Shown: positions 17,663 through 26,600 of the stretch, one piece after another
Numbering within the stretch: position 1 is the first letter of the stretch
How the letters are laid out: each line of letters begins with the position of its first letter
Source of the DNA: Nocardia caishijiensis NBRC 108228
GTDB taxonomy: Bacteria > Actinomycetota > Actinomycetes > Mycobacteriales > Mycobacteriaceae
DNA length: 64,000 nucleotides
Assembly (NCBI RefSeq): GCF_001612825.1
Contig: NZ_BDBE01000047.1
Span: 1 to 64,000 of the forward strand
Reading direction: 5' to 3'
Made by a program: the position numbers and the translations under genes
The notes under the pieces: model-generated
The model's database searches: none
Seen by the model: the letters and a program-made list of their open reading frames with translations, nothing else
What the model was told of the DNA's origin: nothing

Positions 17663-18541
17663 ATGCGCGACAAGAGAATGACGCTCGACGAGGTGGTCGG
17701 CGAGCTGCGCAGCGGCATGACGATCGGCCTCGGCGGCTGGGGATCGCGGCGTAAGCCGATGGCGCTGGTGCGTGCGCTGCTTCGCTCCACGGTCACCGAC
17801 CTGACGGTGGTGACCTACGGCGGGCCGGACCTCGGCCTGCTGTGTTCGGCGGGCAAGGTGCGCAAGGCCTACTACGGTTTCGTCTCGCTCGACTCGGCTC
17901 CGTTCTACGACCCGTGGTTCGCCAAGGCGCGCACCGAGGGTGCGATCACGGTGCGCGAGATGGACGAGGGCATGGTGAAGTGCGGGTTGCAGGCCGCCGC
18001 CGCCCGGTTGCCGTTCCTGCCGATCCGGGCCGGGCTCGGTTCGGCGGTGCCGGAGTTCTGGGAGGGTGAGCTGAAAACCGTCGTCTCGCCGTATCCGCAC
18101 GCCGACGGCCGGACCGAGACGCTGATCGCCATGCCCGCGCTGGATCTCGATGCGGCACTGGTGCATCTGGACCTGGGCGACAAGCACGGCAACGCCGCCT
18201 ACACCGGTGTCGATCCGTACTTCGACGACCTCTACTGCCTGGCGGCCGAGCGGCGCTACGTCTCGGTGGATCGCCTCGTCGACACCGACGAACTGGTGAA
18301 AGCCGTTCCGTCGCAGGCGCTGATCCTCAATCGGATGATGGTCGACGGCGTGGTCGAGTCACCCGGCGGCGCGCACTTCACCTTCTCGGGCAGTTACGGA
18401 CGCGACGAGAAGTTCCAGAAGCACTATGTGGCGGCCGCGCAGTCGCCGGAGTCGTGGGCCGAGTTCAGGGCGCGCTATCTCGACGTGTCCGAAGACGAAT
18501 ACCAGTCCGCCGTCAAGGCTTTCGCGGAGGAGCAGCGATGA
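17663..18541 (+). CDS. ipdA: COCHEA-CoA hydrolase alpha subunit IpdA
   Basis: A 292-residue class I CoA-transferase-fold alpha subunit. The early GMTIGLGGWGSRRKPMALVR matches the CoA-transferase glycine loop, and DLDAALVHLDLGDKHGNAAY is the middle strand. IpdA with IpdB forms a heteromer that is not a transferase but a beta-ketothiolase-like C-C hydrolase opening ring C of COCHEA-CoA. It follows echA20 by 8 bp and overlaps ipdB by 4 bp, which suits stoichiometric production of both subunits. Confidence 0.93.
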   Translation: MRDKRMTLDEVVGELRSGMTIGLGGWGSRRKPMALVRALLRSTVTDLTVVTYGGPDLGLLCSAGKVRKAYYGFVSLDSAPFYDPWFAKARTEGAITVREMDEGMVKCGLQAAAARLPFLPIRAGLGSAVPEFWEGELKTVVSPYPHADGRTETLIAMPALDLDAALVHLDLGDKHGNAAYTGVDPYFDDLYCLAAERRYVSVDRLVDTDELVKAVPSQALILNRMMVDGVVESPGGAHFTFSGSYGRDEKFQKHYVAAAQSPESWAEFRARYLDVSEDEYQSAVKAFAEEQR

Positions 18542-19305
18542 ACGCAGTACCGGCGACCGGTCAGATCACGCGTGCGGAGGTGTGTGTAGTCGCGGCGGCG
18601 GAGATCTTCCGTGGCGCGGGCGAGATCATGGCCAGCCCGATGTCGACGATCACCACCATCGGCGCGCGACTGGCCAGGCTCACCTTCGAACCCGACCTGC
18701 TGCTGTCCGACGGTGAGGCGCTGTTCTTCGCCGAGGTGCCGGCGATCGGCGCGAAAGCCCCGGTGGAGGGCTGGATCCCGTTCTCCAAGGTGTTCGACGT
18801 GGTCGCCTCGGGCCGACGGCACGTGGTGATGGGCGCCAATCAGCTCGACCGTTTCGGCAACCAGAACCTCTCGGCGTTCGGGCCGTTGCAGCAGCCGCGC
18901 AGGCAGATGTTCGGTGTGCGTGGGGCGCCCGGCAACACGATCAACCACGCGACCAGCTATTTCGTGCCCAAGCACAACACGCGGGTGTTCTGCGAGCAGG
19001 TCGATATCGTGAGCGGCGTCGGCTACGACAAGATCGACCCGGCCAACCCCGCCTTCCGCTTCCATCACGTGCACCGGGTGGTGTCCAACCTCGGCGTCTT
19101 CGATTTCGGTGGCCCCGAGCACACCATGCGGGCGCTGTCGCTGCACCCGGGTGTGACGGCCGAGGAAGTCGCCGAGAACACCTCCTTCGAGATCGCGGGA
19201 CTGGCCGACGCGGACGAAACCCGGCTGCCCACCGAGGAGGAGCTGCGGATCATCCGGACCGTGCTCGATCCCAAGGGTTTCCGCGAGAAGGAAGTGGCCG
19301 CATGA
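18538..19305 (+). CDS. ipdB: COCHEA-CoA hydrolase beta subunit IpdB
   Basis: A 255-residue beta subunit of the IpdAB hydrolase. ASPMSTITTIGARLARLTFE and MGANQLDRFGNQNLSAFGPL correspond to CoA-transferase beta subunit motifs, but no classic catalytic-glutamate context is evident, as expected for IpdB. The ATG overlaps the ipdA stop (ATGA). It ends in a 4-bp overlap with ipdC. Confidence 0.93.
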   Translation: MNAVPATGQITRAEVCVVAAAEIFRGAGEIMASPMSTITTIGARLARLTFEPDLLLSDGEALFFAEVPAIGAKAPVEGWIPFSKVFDVVASGRRHVVMGANQLDRFGNQNLSAFGPLQQPRRQMFGVRGAPGNTINHATSYFVPKHNTRVFCEQVDIVSGVGYDKIDPANPAFRFHHVHRVVSNLGVFDFGGPEHTMRALSLHPGVTAEEVAENTSFEIAGLADADETRLPTEEELRIIRTVLDPKGFREKEVAA

Positions 19306-20384
19306 GCCGTCTGCGTACCCCGCTGACCGAGCTGGTCGGTATCGAGCATCCCGTCGTGCAGACGGGGATGGGCTGGGTGGCCGGGCCGCGACTGGTCGCC
19401 GCCACCGCGAACGCGGGCGGGCTCGGCATTCTCGCCTCGGCGACGATGACGTTCGAGGAGCTGGAAGCGGCTGTCGCCAAGACGAAGTCGCTGACCGACA
19501 AGCCGTTCGGGGTGAACATCCGCGCCGACGCCACCGACGCGCCCGAGCGCATCGAACTGCTCATCCGTGAGCAGGTGCGAGTCGCCTCGTTCGCGCTGGC
19601 TCCGAAGAAGGAACTGATCGCCCGGCTCAAAGACGCGGGCGTGGTGGTGATTCCGTCGATCGGTGCCGCCAAGCACGCGGTGAAGGTGGCCTCGTGGGGC
19701 GCGGACGCGGTGATCGTCCAGGGCGGTGAGGGCGGCGGGCACACCGGTCCGGTGGCCACCACCCTGCTGCTGCCCTCCGTCCTCGACGCCGTCGACATCC
19801 CCGTCGTCGCGGCGGGTGGCTTCTTCGACGGGCGTGGGCTCGCGGCCGCGTTGTCCTACGGTGCCGCCGGTGTGGCCATGGGCACCCGGTTCCTGCTCAC
19901 TCAGGAGAGCACCGTCCCCGACGCCGTGAAACAGGAGTACCTGGCGCGCGGGCTCGGCGACACCGTGGTGTCGGTGAAGGTCGACGGGATGCCGCACCGC
20001 ATGCTCAACACCGAACTCGTGGAGCGCCTGGAACATTCGGGTGGCTGGCGTGGGCTCTCGGCGGCCGTCGGCAACGCGGCCAAGTTCAAGAGCATGACCG
20101 GGATGAAGTGGTCGACATTGATGCGCGACGGTCTCGCCATGCGCAAGACCAAGGACCTCAGCTGGTCGCAGGTCGTGATGGCGGCCAACTCGGCGATGCT
20201 GACCAAGGCCGGACTCGTCGAGGGCCGTACCGACGCGGGCGTGCTGCCCGCGGGTCAGGTCACCGGCATCATCGACAGCCTGCCGACGGTCGCCGAACTG
20301 ATCGACGGCATCGTCACCGACGCGCTCACGCGCATCGCGGCTGTCGGCACGCTGGTCGACGCGCCGGTCACCGAGCAGAGCTGA
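19302..20384 (+). CDS. ipdC: IpdC, nitronate-monooxygenase-like flavoprotein of C/D-ring pathway
   Basis: A 360-residue TIM-barrel flavoprotein of the NMO/2-nitropropane-dioxygenase-like group. FMN-site motifs are GIEHPVVQTGMGWVAGPRLV, QGGEGGGHTGPVATT and VAAGGFFDGRGLAAALSYGA. IpdC is needed to make the HIEC-CoA substrate of EchA20 in the HIP pathway. Position (echA20-ipdA-ipdB-ipdC) matches Rv3550-Rv3553. It is the last gene of its operon and is followed by hairpins at 20398-20429 and 20473-20522. Confidence 0.92.
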   Translation: MSRLRTPLTELVGIEHPVVQTGMGWVAGPRLVAATANAGGLGILASATMTFEELEAAVAKTKSLTDKPFGVNIRADATDAPERIELLIREQVRVASFALAPKKELIARLKDAGVVVIPSIGAAKHAVKVASWGADAVIVQGGEGGGHTGPVATTLLLPSVLDAVDIPVVAAGGFFDGRGLAAALSYGAAGVAMGTRFLLTQESTVPDAVKQEYLARGLGDTVVSVKVDGMPHRMLNTELVERLEHSGGWRGLSAAVGNAAKFKSMTGMKWSTLMRDGLAMRKTKDLSWSQVVMAANSAMLTKAGLVEGRTDAGVLPAGQVTGIIDSLPTVAELIDGIVTDALTRIAAVGTLVDAPVTEQS

Positions 20385-20472
20385 CCTCGAGACCCATCCT
20401 CGGCGAACCCCGCACACGGTACGCCGAGGGTGCCGCCCGACGGGTCTGAGCCTCCCGTCGACAGGGCGAACG

Positions 20473-20522
20473 AACACCGAACCGGATGCGGTACTCACAA
20501 GGCGCGCATCCGGTTCGGTGTT
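20473..20522. terminator. bidirectional terminator hairpin after ipdC
   Basis: An 18-bp perfect inverted repeat (AACACCGAACCGGATGCG and its complement) with a 14-nt loop. It lies between the convergent ipdC and secreted-protein genes. A smaller repeat, CCTCGGCG/CGCCGAGG, precedes it at about 20398-20429. Confidence 0.82.
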
Positions 20523-20528
20523 TCGGAT

Positions 20529-20993
20529 TCAGAATTCGGAGACGGCGAATTCACCGGTGCTCGGCAGGTGGGCCAGTGGCGTGGTGCGGATCGTCGCCTC
20601 GATGCGACCGGCGCCCGTCACGAGCGTCACGCCGACCTCAGGGCCCTGCTGCCCCACCGGGCCGCCTGCCACCACGGTCGCCGCCGAACCGGCCGCGCCG
20701 GTGTCGAGGTTGCGCCACTCGACCGTCGTCGTGACCGTGCAGCCGCTCTGATGTGAACCGGGGGCCGGACTCCAAAAGGTGCCGCGCAGTCGCATCTCGG
20801 CCTCGCCGGAGCGGATGATGCCCTGGCCGGACAGTGCCGTCGCGTCGATCTGCCCGGCGCAGGTCCAGCCGGTGGCGAGGGTGTAGGTGGGCTTGAACGA
20901 CGTCATGGCCGAGGCGGGGGTCGTCGCGCCGAGTAGGAGTCCTGCGGTTGCCGCCGCGACGATCGTCGCGCGGCCGGTGTACTTCCACATCAC
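20529..20993 (-). CDS. small secreted protein, unknown function
   Basis: A 154-residue protein with a clear Sec signal peptide: basic start, hydrophobic ATIVAAATAGLLLGA and likely cleavage after ASA near residue 29. The mature part is rich in Thr, Gly and Ser, with two cysteines (in GWTCAGQ and QSGCTVTT) that could form one disulfide. The alternating hydrophobic pattern suggests an all-beta secreted domain, as in many nocardial hypothetical proteins. No enzymatic motif is seen. It is not part of the steroid operons by strand or spacing. Confidence 0.75.
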   Translation of the reverse strand: MMWKYTGRATIVAAATAGLLLGATTPASAMTSFKPTYTLATGWTCAGQIDATALSGQGIIRSGEAEMRLRGTFWSPAPGSHQSGCTVTTTVEWRNLDTGAAGSAATVVAGGPVGQQGPEVGVTLVTGAGRIEATIRTTPLAHLPSTGEFAVSEF

Positions 20994-21030
20994 TGCGTGC
21001 CTTTCGTTCGATGATCGCGTGCGAGTCGTG

Positions 21031-23016
21031 TCAGCGGGGTACCACCTCCACCCGGTTGTCGTGGAACACCGCGCCGCCGCCGTAGTCGGCGTCGCGCTCG
21101 GCGATCGTGGCGTTGACGGTCGCCCCGCCGGAATTCTTGGCCCAGCGTCCCTTCGTGGTACCCGCTACGCCGGGTCTGACACGGTCGGACACCTCGGCGA
21201 TCGCCTCGAAGGAACCGCGACCGTTGACGACCGACACCGGGGCGCCGTCGACGATTCCGCGCGCGGCGGCATCATCGGGGTGCAGGGTGATGCGGTTTTC
21301 GCCTGCGCGACGGCGCAATTCGGGGTTGGCACCGAAGGTGGTGTTCAGGAAGTGGTGCGAGGCGGCGGAGATCAGCACGAGTCCGTCGCCGGGGTCGGCG
21401 GGTGGGGTGTAGGTGGGCAGCAGGTCGTGTCCCGCGAATTGTGCTCGCGGAGAGACGAACTGGAGCTTCCCTGCGGGGACGGGTCCCGGCCGCACCTTCA
21501 AGAAACCGTCGGCGCGCAACCGGTCGAGATCGTGACCCTTCAGCAGCTGACGGGCCAGTTCCTCGTCCGATTCGTACAGCGCCGGTTCGGTGAGTCCGAG
21601 GCGGCGGGACAGTCGGCGGAAAGTCTCTGTGGTGGACAGACATTCGCCCGGCGCCTCGACAGCTGGCTCGTTCCAGACCAGGTACAGGTGGCCGTAACCC
21701 GCGATCACGTCGAGGTGCTCGGGCTGCATGGTCGCGGGGAGCACGATGTCGGCGTAATCGACCGTATCGGTGGCGAAGTGCTCGAGTACCACGGTGAACA
21801 GGTCCTCGCGCGACAGGCCTTCGATCACCCGGCGCTGGTCCGGATTGGAGCCGACCGGATTCGCGCCGATCACGAACAGCGCCCGCACGGGCGGATCGGC
21901 GACCTCGAGCAGGGCCTCACCGAGCCTGGTCATCGACAAGGTGCGCACCGGGTGCGGCAGCAGGTCGTCGCGAACCAGGGCGGGCAGGTCGAGGTCGAAG
22001 TGTCCGCTGGTCGAATAGTGTAGGCCGCCACCAGGAATCGCCCAGTCGCCGGTGACGCCGGGTAGGCACCCGAGCACCCGCAGCGCCATCCCGCCACCGG
22101 CGTGCCGCTGCATGCCCTGGGAGGCGCGGATCGCGGTCGGCCTGGTACGCGCGATCCGTTCACCGAGTGCGACGATCTGTTCGCGCTCGAGGCCGGTGAT
22201 CGCGGCCACCCGGTCCGGGGTGAATTCCATGACGTGCTCACGGAATTCGGGCCAGCCCTCGGTGTGCTCGGCGATGAACTCCGTGTCCTCGGCACCCATC
22301 GAGACGACCACGTGCAGCAGGCCGAGTGCCAGGGCGGCATCGGTGCCGGGCAGGGGTGCGAGGTGTTCGTCGCAGCGTTCGGCGGTCTTGGTGCGCACCG
22401 GGTCGATCGCGACCAGGTGGGCGCCGCTGTCCTGCACGAACTTCCACAGGTGGTGGCCGGAGGTGAGCGGGTTGGTGCCCCACAGCAGGATCAGCTTCGA
22501 TTTCGCGAAGTCCTCCGGGTCCATGCCGCCGGAGGTGCCGAGGGTGTAGTTCAGCCCCGCGCTGCCCGCGACCGAACAGATCGTCGCCGCATGGTGGGAG
22601 GCACCGAGCACGTTGAACATGCGGCGACCGGGATACCCCTCGAGGCCCTGGAGGTAACCGAGGCTGCCGGTGCCGTGGAACGGCCAGATCGCCTCGGCGC
22701 CGAACTCGTCGATGATGTCGGTGAGCCGGGTGGCGATCTCGTCGAGCGCGGTGTCCCAACCGATCCGCTCGAAGCGGCCGGAGCCCTTCGGCCCGACCCG
22801 GCGCAGCGGGTACCTGAGCCGATCCGGCGAATCGACCTGTTCCAGGTAGCGGTTCACCTTCACGCACAGCGCACCGCGCGTGACCGGGTGTTCCTTGTTG
22901 CCGCGCAGGCCGGTGGCGACGCCGTCCTGCACCGTCACCACCCACGAGCAGGCATCAGGACAGTCGAGCGGACACGCACCCAGCACCTTCACCGTTCCTA
23001 TCGTAGGCCCGTTCAC
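21031..23016 (-). CDS. molybdopterin-dependent oxidoreductase (DMSO-reductase family) with 4Fe-4S site
   Basis: A 661-residue cytoplasmic bis-MGD-type oxidoreductase with no Tat signal. The N-terminal cluster motif is C15-x3-C19-x3-C23-x27-C51 (ACPLDCPDAC, then GALCVK). Cys147 in HAATICSVAGSAG is the likely molybdenum ligand. LLWGTNPLTSGHHLWKFV, FVIGANPVGSNPDQRR and the C-terminal molydopterin-binding domain (TTKGRWAKNSGG) complete the fold. Members include formate dehydrogenase and nitrate reductase-like enzymes; this one resembles the stand-alone actinobacterial group of unknown substrate. No partner subunits or cofactor genes are adjacent, and it interrupts the C/D-ring locus. Confidence 0.88.
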   Translation of the reverse strand: MNGPTIGTVKVLGACPLDCPDACSWVVTVQDGVATGLRGNKEHPVTRGALCVKVNRYLEQVDSPDRLRYPLRRVGPKGSGRFERIGWDTALDEIATRLTDIIDEFGAEAIWPFHGTGSLGYLQGLEGYPGRRMFNVLGASHHAATICSVAGSAGLNYTLGTSGGMDPEDFAKSKLILLWGTNPLTSGHHLWKFVQDSGAHLVAIDPVRTKTAERCDEHLAPLPGTDAALALGLLHVVVSMGAEDTEFIAEHTEGWPEFREHVMEFTPDRVAAITGLEREQIVALGERIARTRPTAIRASQGMQRHAGGGMALRVLGCLPGVTGDWAIPGGGLHYSTSGHFDLDLPALVRDDLLPHPVRTLSMTRLGEALLEVADPPVRALFVIGANPVGSNPDQRRVIEGLSREDLFTVVLEHFATDTVDYADIVLPATMQPEHLDVIAGYGHLYLVWNEPAVEAPGECLSTTETFRRLSRRLGLTEPALYESDEELARQLLKGHDLDRLRADGFLKVRPGPVPAGKLQFVSPRAQFAGHDLLPTYTPPADPGDGLVLISAASHHFLNTTFGANPELRRRAGENRITLHPDDAAARGIVDGAPVSVVNGRGSFEAIAEVSDRVRPGVAGTTKGRWAKNSGGATVNATIAERDADYGGGAVFHDNRVEVVPR

Positions 23017-23068
23017 CGATGCCTCGACAGGGTGCGCGGGTCGGCCCCTGCGGACCGACCCGCCGAAC

Positions 23069-23728
23069 TCACTCCGTTTCGATGGTCGGGTTCAGGATGC
23101 CGCACACCCGCCAGCCGCCGTCCTCTTCGACCAGCTTGTAGGTCGCGGTGGAGGTGGTGCTCTGACCGAGGATCGACATGCTCATCGCGGTGGTGAAGGT
23201 GCCGGACTTGCTGCCGGACGCGACGTCCACGCTCTTCAAGGTGGTCGTCACGTTCGGGACCGACCCGCCGCCCGACGGCACCCCGGTCGGCGCGGCCTGC
23301 TTCTCGTACTTCGCGATCTCGTCGCGATCGGAGGCGCACACCAGATCCTCGAGCTCACCGTCCTTGTCGACCCAGGCCTGCGCCGCCGCTCGCGGGGTGT
23401 CGTAACCGCCACCGCCGAGTCCACCCCCGCCGCTGCCGAACAGGTAGAACGCGCCGACCGCCGCCGCGATCAGCACAACCAGGCCACCGAGGACGAGGAC
23501 GATCTTGCCGCCGCCACCGCCCGACTGACGCGGCGGCTGTCCGTAACCTCCGGGCGCACCGTACGGCTGACCCTGTGGATACTGACCCTGCTGGTAGGGC
23601 TGGCCCGGCATCGGTTGGCCCTGCGGATAGGGCTGCCCCGGCATCGGCTGGCCCGGATACGGCTGACCAGGCTGCATCGGCTGACCTGGCCGACCTTGAT
23701 ACGGGTTGGGCGGTTGTGGGTAACCCAT
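23069..23728 (-). CDS. Pro/Gln/Gly-rich single-TM protein with extracytoplasmic domain
   Basis: A 219-residue membrane protein. The N-terminal 75 residues are a low-complexity cytoplasmic tail with repeated PGQPYPQGQPM-like units. One transmembrane helix follows (IVLVLGGLVVLIAAAVGAFY), then an outer domain of about 120 residues with two cysteines (LVCASDRDE, WRVCGILN) and a DUF4878/NTF2-like look. The ATG at 23728 is chosen because GGGAACAGGAA precedes it; a 19-residue longer start at 23785 is less likely. Such proteins are common in mycolata, and the function is unknown. Confidence 0.78.
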   Translation of the reverse strand: MGYPQPPNPYQGRPGQPMQPGQPYPGQPMPGQPYPQGQPMPGQPYQQGQYPQGQPYGAPGGYGQPPRQSGGGGGKIVLVLGGLVVLIAAAVGAFYLFGSGGGGLGGGGYDTPRAAAQAWVDKDGELEDLVCASDRDEIAKYEKQAAPTGVPSGGGSVPNVTTTLKSVDVASGSKSGTFTTAMSMSILGQSTTSTATYKLVEEDGGWRVCGILNPTIETE

Positions 23729-23884
23729 TCGAAATTCCTGTTCCCTTTTTCGACGAGCAGCACCTGACCGGCGCCGCTTCAGCACATGGCTTACCCATTG
23801 CGCCCTCGTGTTATTTGCGGCGCCGGGTTGAGCAACCGTTCAGTCTCTGCGACCGATCGATCGTCCGCAAGTCCGCCGACGCAC

Positions 23885-23921
23885 GACGGCCCGGTACCGG
23901 AGTGTCCGGTACCGGGCCGTC
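23885..23921. terminator. intrinsic terminator after fadA6
   Basis: A perfect 17-bp inverted repeat (GACGGCCCGGTACCGGA and its complement) with a 3-nt loop, 17 bp past the fadA6 stop on the minus strand. Confidence 0.85.
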
Positions 23922-23938
23922 CTCGGCCTGGCGTCGAA

Positions 23939-25135
23939 TTACGCGATCGCGCCGAGCCTTTCGATGATGGTGACGTTGGCCGTGCCGCCGCCCTCACAGA
24001 TGGTGAGCAGACCGTAGCGGCCGTTGACGCGCTCGAGTTCGTGCAGCAGGGTCGCGAACAGTTTCGCACCGGTGGCGCCGAGCGGATGCCCGAGCGCGAT
24101 GGCACCGCCGTTGACGTTGACCTTCGCGGGATCGGCGCCGATCTCCTTGATCCAGGCCAACACCACCGGCGCGAAAGCCTCGTTGATCTCGATGACGTCG
24201 ATGTCGTCGATGGTGAGCCCGGTCTTGTCCAGCGCCCACTGGGTGGCCGGGATGGGCGCGCTCAGCATGAAGATCGGGTCGGCGCCACGCGCGCTGACGT
24301 GGTGGATGCGGGCCCGCGGGGTGAGCCCGTACTCCTTGACGGCCCATTCGGACGCCAGCAGCGTCGCACTCGCTCCGTCGGAGATCTGACTGGCCACCGC
24401 GGCGGTGAGCGGGCTGCCCTCACTCAGTGGTTGCAGCGTGGCCATCTTCTCGAGGCTGGTCTCGCGCGGACCCTGGTCGACGGCGAAGTCACCTACCGGC
24501 ACGATCTCGGCCTCGAAGCGCCCCTCGGCGATCGCCGCGCGCGCCCGCTGGTGGCTGCGCAGCGCCCACTGCTCCATGTCCTCGCGGGTGATGCCCCACT
24601 TCTCGGCGATCAGTTCGGCACCGCGGAACTGGGAGACCTCGCCGGTGCCGTAGCGCTGATCCCACCCGGTGGCGCCGACGAAGGGCGAATCGAAACCGTA
24701 CTCCTTGCCCGCGAGCATGGCCGCCGAGATCGGGATGGCGCTCATGTTCTGTACGCCGCCCGCGACGATCACCTCGGCGGTGCCGCTCATGATGGCCTGG
24801 GCGCCGAAGTTGATGGCCTGCTGGCTGGAACCGCACTGCCGGTCGACGGTGACGCCGGGAACTTCCTCGGGGAAACCGGCGGTGAGCCACATCGTGCGCC
24901 CGATATTGCCCGCCTGCGGGCCGATGTTGTCGACACAGCCGACGATCACATCGTCGACAACAGCCGGGTCGATGCCCGTGCGCTCGACGAGTCCGCGCAG
25001 GGCGGCCGCGCCGAGGTCGGCCGGGTGGACACCTGCCAGCGCGCCGCCACGCTTGCCGACGGCGGTCCGCACCGCGTCGATCACATAGGCCTCCCGCAAC
25101 GGGGTGTAGGGGCGGCGCTCGGCGGGTGCGGTCAT
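23939..25135 (-). CDS. fadA6: thiolase FadA6
   Basis: A 398-residue thiolase. Nucleophile Cys101 is in VTVDRQCGSSQQAI, NGGAIALGHPLGATGAKLF carries the catalytic His, and TICEGGGTANVTIIERL holds the second Cys. FadA6 catalyses thiolysis of the ring-opened C/D-ring intermediates after IpdAB. AGGAG sits 8 nt before the ATG, 9 bp downstream of kstR2, so fadA6 is co-transcribed with its regulator. Position and motifs fit Rv3556c. Confidence 0.93.
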   Translation of the reverse strand: MTAPAERRPYTPLREAYVIDAVRTAVGKRGGALAGVHPADLGAAALRGLVERTGIDPAVVDDVIVGCVDNIGPQAGNIGRTMWLTAGFPEEVPGVTVDRQCGSSQQAINFGAQAIMSGTAEVIVAGGVQNMSAIPISAAMLAGKEYGFDSPFVGATGWDQRYGTGEVSQFRGAELIAEKWGITREDMEQWALRSHQRARAAIAEGRFEAEIVPVGDFAVDQGPRETSLEKMATLQPLSEGSPLTAAVASQISDGASATLLASEWAVKEYGLTPRARIHHVSARGADPIFMLSAPIPATQWALDKTGLTIDDIDVIEINEAFAPVVLAWIKEIGADPAKVNVNGGAIALGHPLGATGAKLFATLLHELERVNGRYGLLTICEGGGTANVTIIERLGAIA

Positions 25136-25144
25136 GGGGAACTC

Positions 25145-25765
25145 CTAATGCGCGTCGCTCGCGGGCACGGTGAGCCCGTCGAGCACGATGGTCAGATATT
25201 GCGAGGCAAGGTTTTTCACGGTGATGGGACCGCCGGGGGTGTACCAGCGGACCGCGACCCACACGGTGTCGCGCAGGAAGCGGAAGGCCAGTTCCACGTC
25301 GAGTTCGGGGCGGAAGCTGCCGTCGGCGACACCGGCGGTGAGCACCTGGTGCCACAGGTCGCGGAACTCGGTGTTGAAGTCCCGGATGTAGCCGAAACGT
25401 TCCACGTCACGCAGGTTCTTGGCCTCGGCCTGGTAGATCGCGACGGCGGCGTGGTGGCGGTCGAACGCCTCGTAGGAGGCCAGGACCAGGGCCTCGAGGG
25501 TGGCCCGTGAACTGAGCCCGGCCGCGGCGATCTCGCGGTAGCGGCCGAACAGGTCGTCGAGGAAGCCGCGCAGGATCTCGTCGACCATCGATTCCTTGGA
25601 ATCGAAATGGTGGTAGAGACTGCCCGAGAGGATGCCCGCCGAATCGGCGATGTCGCGCACCGTGGTGGCGCGCAGGCCACGTTCGGCGAACAGGTCGGCG
25701 GCGAGGGCGAGCAGTTCGTCGCGGCGGGTGCGTTTCACGGTATCGGGAGCGGTCACCCTTGACAT
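25145..25765 (-). CDS. kstR2: TetR-family repressor KstR2
   Basis: A 206-residue TetR regulator. The HTH (TTVRDIADSAGILSGSLYHH) is nearly identical to KstR2 of mycobacteria, and the ligand domain retains FLRDTVWVAVRWYTPGGPIT. KstR2 represses C/D-ring genes and is released by HIP-CoA, the FadD3 product. The ATG at 25765 (MSRVTAP) is chosen over the one at 25780 because the longer form would start inside the operator at 25773-25788. That operator implies autoregulation. Confidence 0.95.
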   Translation of the reverse strand: MSRVTAPDTVKRTRRDELLALAADLFAERGLRATTVRDIADSAGILSGSLYHHFDSKESMVDEILRGFLDDLFGRYREIAAAGLSSRATLEALVLASYEAFDRHHAAVAIYQAEAKNLRDVERFGYIRDFNTEFRDLWHQVLTAGVADGSFRPELDVELAFRFLRDTVWVAVRWYTPGGPITVKNLASQYLTIVLDGLTVPASDAH

Positions 25766-25772
25766 CGTACAA

Positions 25773-25788
25773 CCAAGCATTTGCTTGG
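25773..25788. promoter_or_regulatory. KstR2 operator at kstR2 promoter
   Basis: CCAAGCATTTGCTTGG is a perfect 16-bp palindrome, 8 bp upstream of the kstR2 ATG. It contains the CAAGCA-NN-TGCTTG core also found upstream of echA20, and it matches AnCAAGnnCTTGnT with one mismatch. Confidence 0.85.
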
Positions 25789-25802
25789 CACGCTGCTCGG
25801 TG

Positions 25803-26600
25803 TCATGCGCGCTGACTACTCACCGAAACCACCTCGCCGGTCAGGTACGAGGTGTAGTCGCTGGCCAACATGGCGATCGTCGCCGCGACCTCCCACGGCT
25901 CGGCCGCGCGCCCGAAAGCCTCACGCTCGCTGAGGTTGTCGAGCAGTTCGGTGGAGCTCACCTTGTCCAGGAACGGGTGACGCGCGATGCTCGGCGCGAC
26001 GGCGTTGATCCGCACGCCGAATTCGGCGGCTTCGATCGCGCTGCACCGGGTCAGCGCCATCACACCCGCCTTGGCGGCCGCGTAGTGCGCCTGCCCGTGC
26101 TGGGCTCGCCAGCCGAGCACGCTGGCATTGTTGACGATCACGCCGCCGTGCCCCGCGTCGCGGAAGTAGCCGAGCGCCGCGCGAGTGCAGCGGAAGGTGC
26201 CGGTGAGGGTGATGTCGAGCACCTGGTCCCACTGCTCGTCGGTCATGTCGACCACGGGCGTCTCGCCGCCGAGACCGGCGTTGTTGATCATGATGTCGAT
26301 GCGCCCGAGTTCGGCGGCAGCGGCGGTGAGCAGCTGATTCACCTGGGCGGTCTCGCGCACGTCGCACACCACGGCACCGACGGTTCGCTCCGGGAATTCC
26401 TTGGCCAGCAGTTCGGCTGTCTCACCCAATCTCCGCTCGTGCCAATCGGAGACGACCACGTCGGCACCCTCGGACAGCAGCCTGCGGGCGGTGGCCGAGC
26501 CGATGCCGGTACCGGCGGCGGCGGTGACCACACCCTTGCGGCCGGTGAGCAGACCGTGGCCGGGGACGGGCGCGGGCGGGGTGGCGAGCGGGCCGGTCAC
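25803..26600 (-). CDS. ipdF: SDR dehydrogenase IpdF
   Basis: A 265-residue short-chain dehydrogenase. It has VVTAAAGTGIGSATARRLL (cofactor loop), CDVRET, INNAGLGGETPVVD, a catalytic serine in IVNNASVLGWRAQHG and YAAAKAGVMAL. IpdF oxidises the 5-hydroxy group of 5-OH-HIP-CoA in the C/D-ring pathway. The GTG start at 26600 overlaps the fadE30 stop by 4 bp (GTGA), so it is coupled to fadE30; the longer open frame in the track region is spurious. Position corresponds to Rv3559c. Confidence 0.9.
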   Translation of the reverse strand: MTGPLATPPAPVPGHGLLTGRKGVVTAAAGTGIGSATARRLLSEGADVVVSDWHERRLGETAELLAKEFPERTVGAVVCDVRETAQVNQLLTAAAAELGRIDIMINNAGLGGETPVVDMTDEQWDQVLDITLTGTFRCTRAALGYFRDAGHGGVIVNNASVLGWRAQHGQAHYAAAKAGVMALTRCSAIEAAEFGVRINAVAPSIARHPFLDKVSSTELLDNLSEREAFGRAAEPWEVAATIAMLASDYTSYLTGEVVSVSSQRA

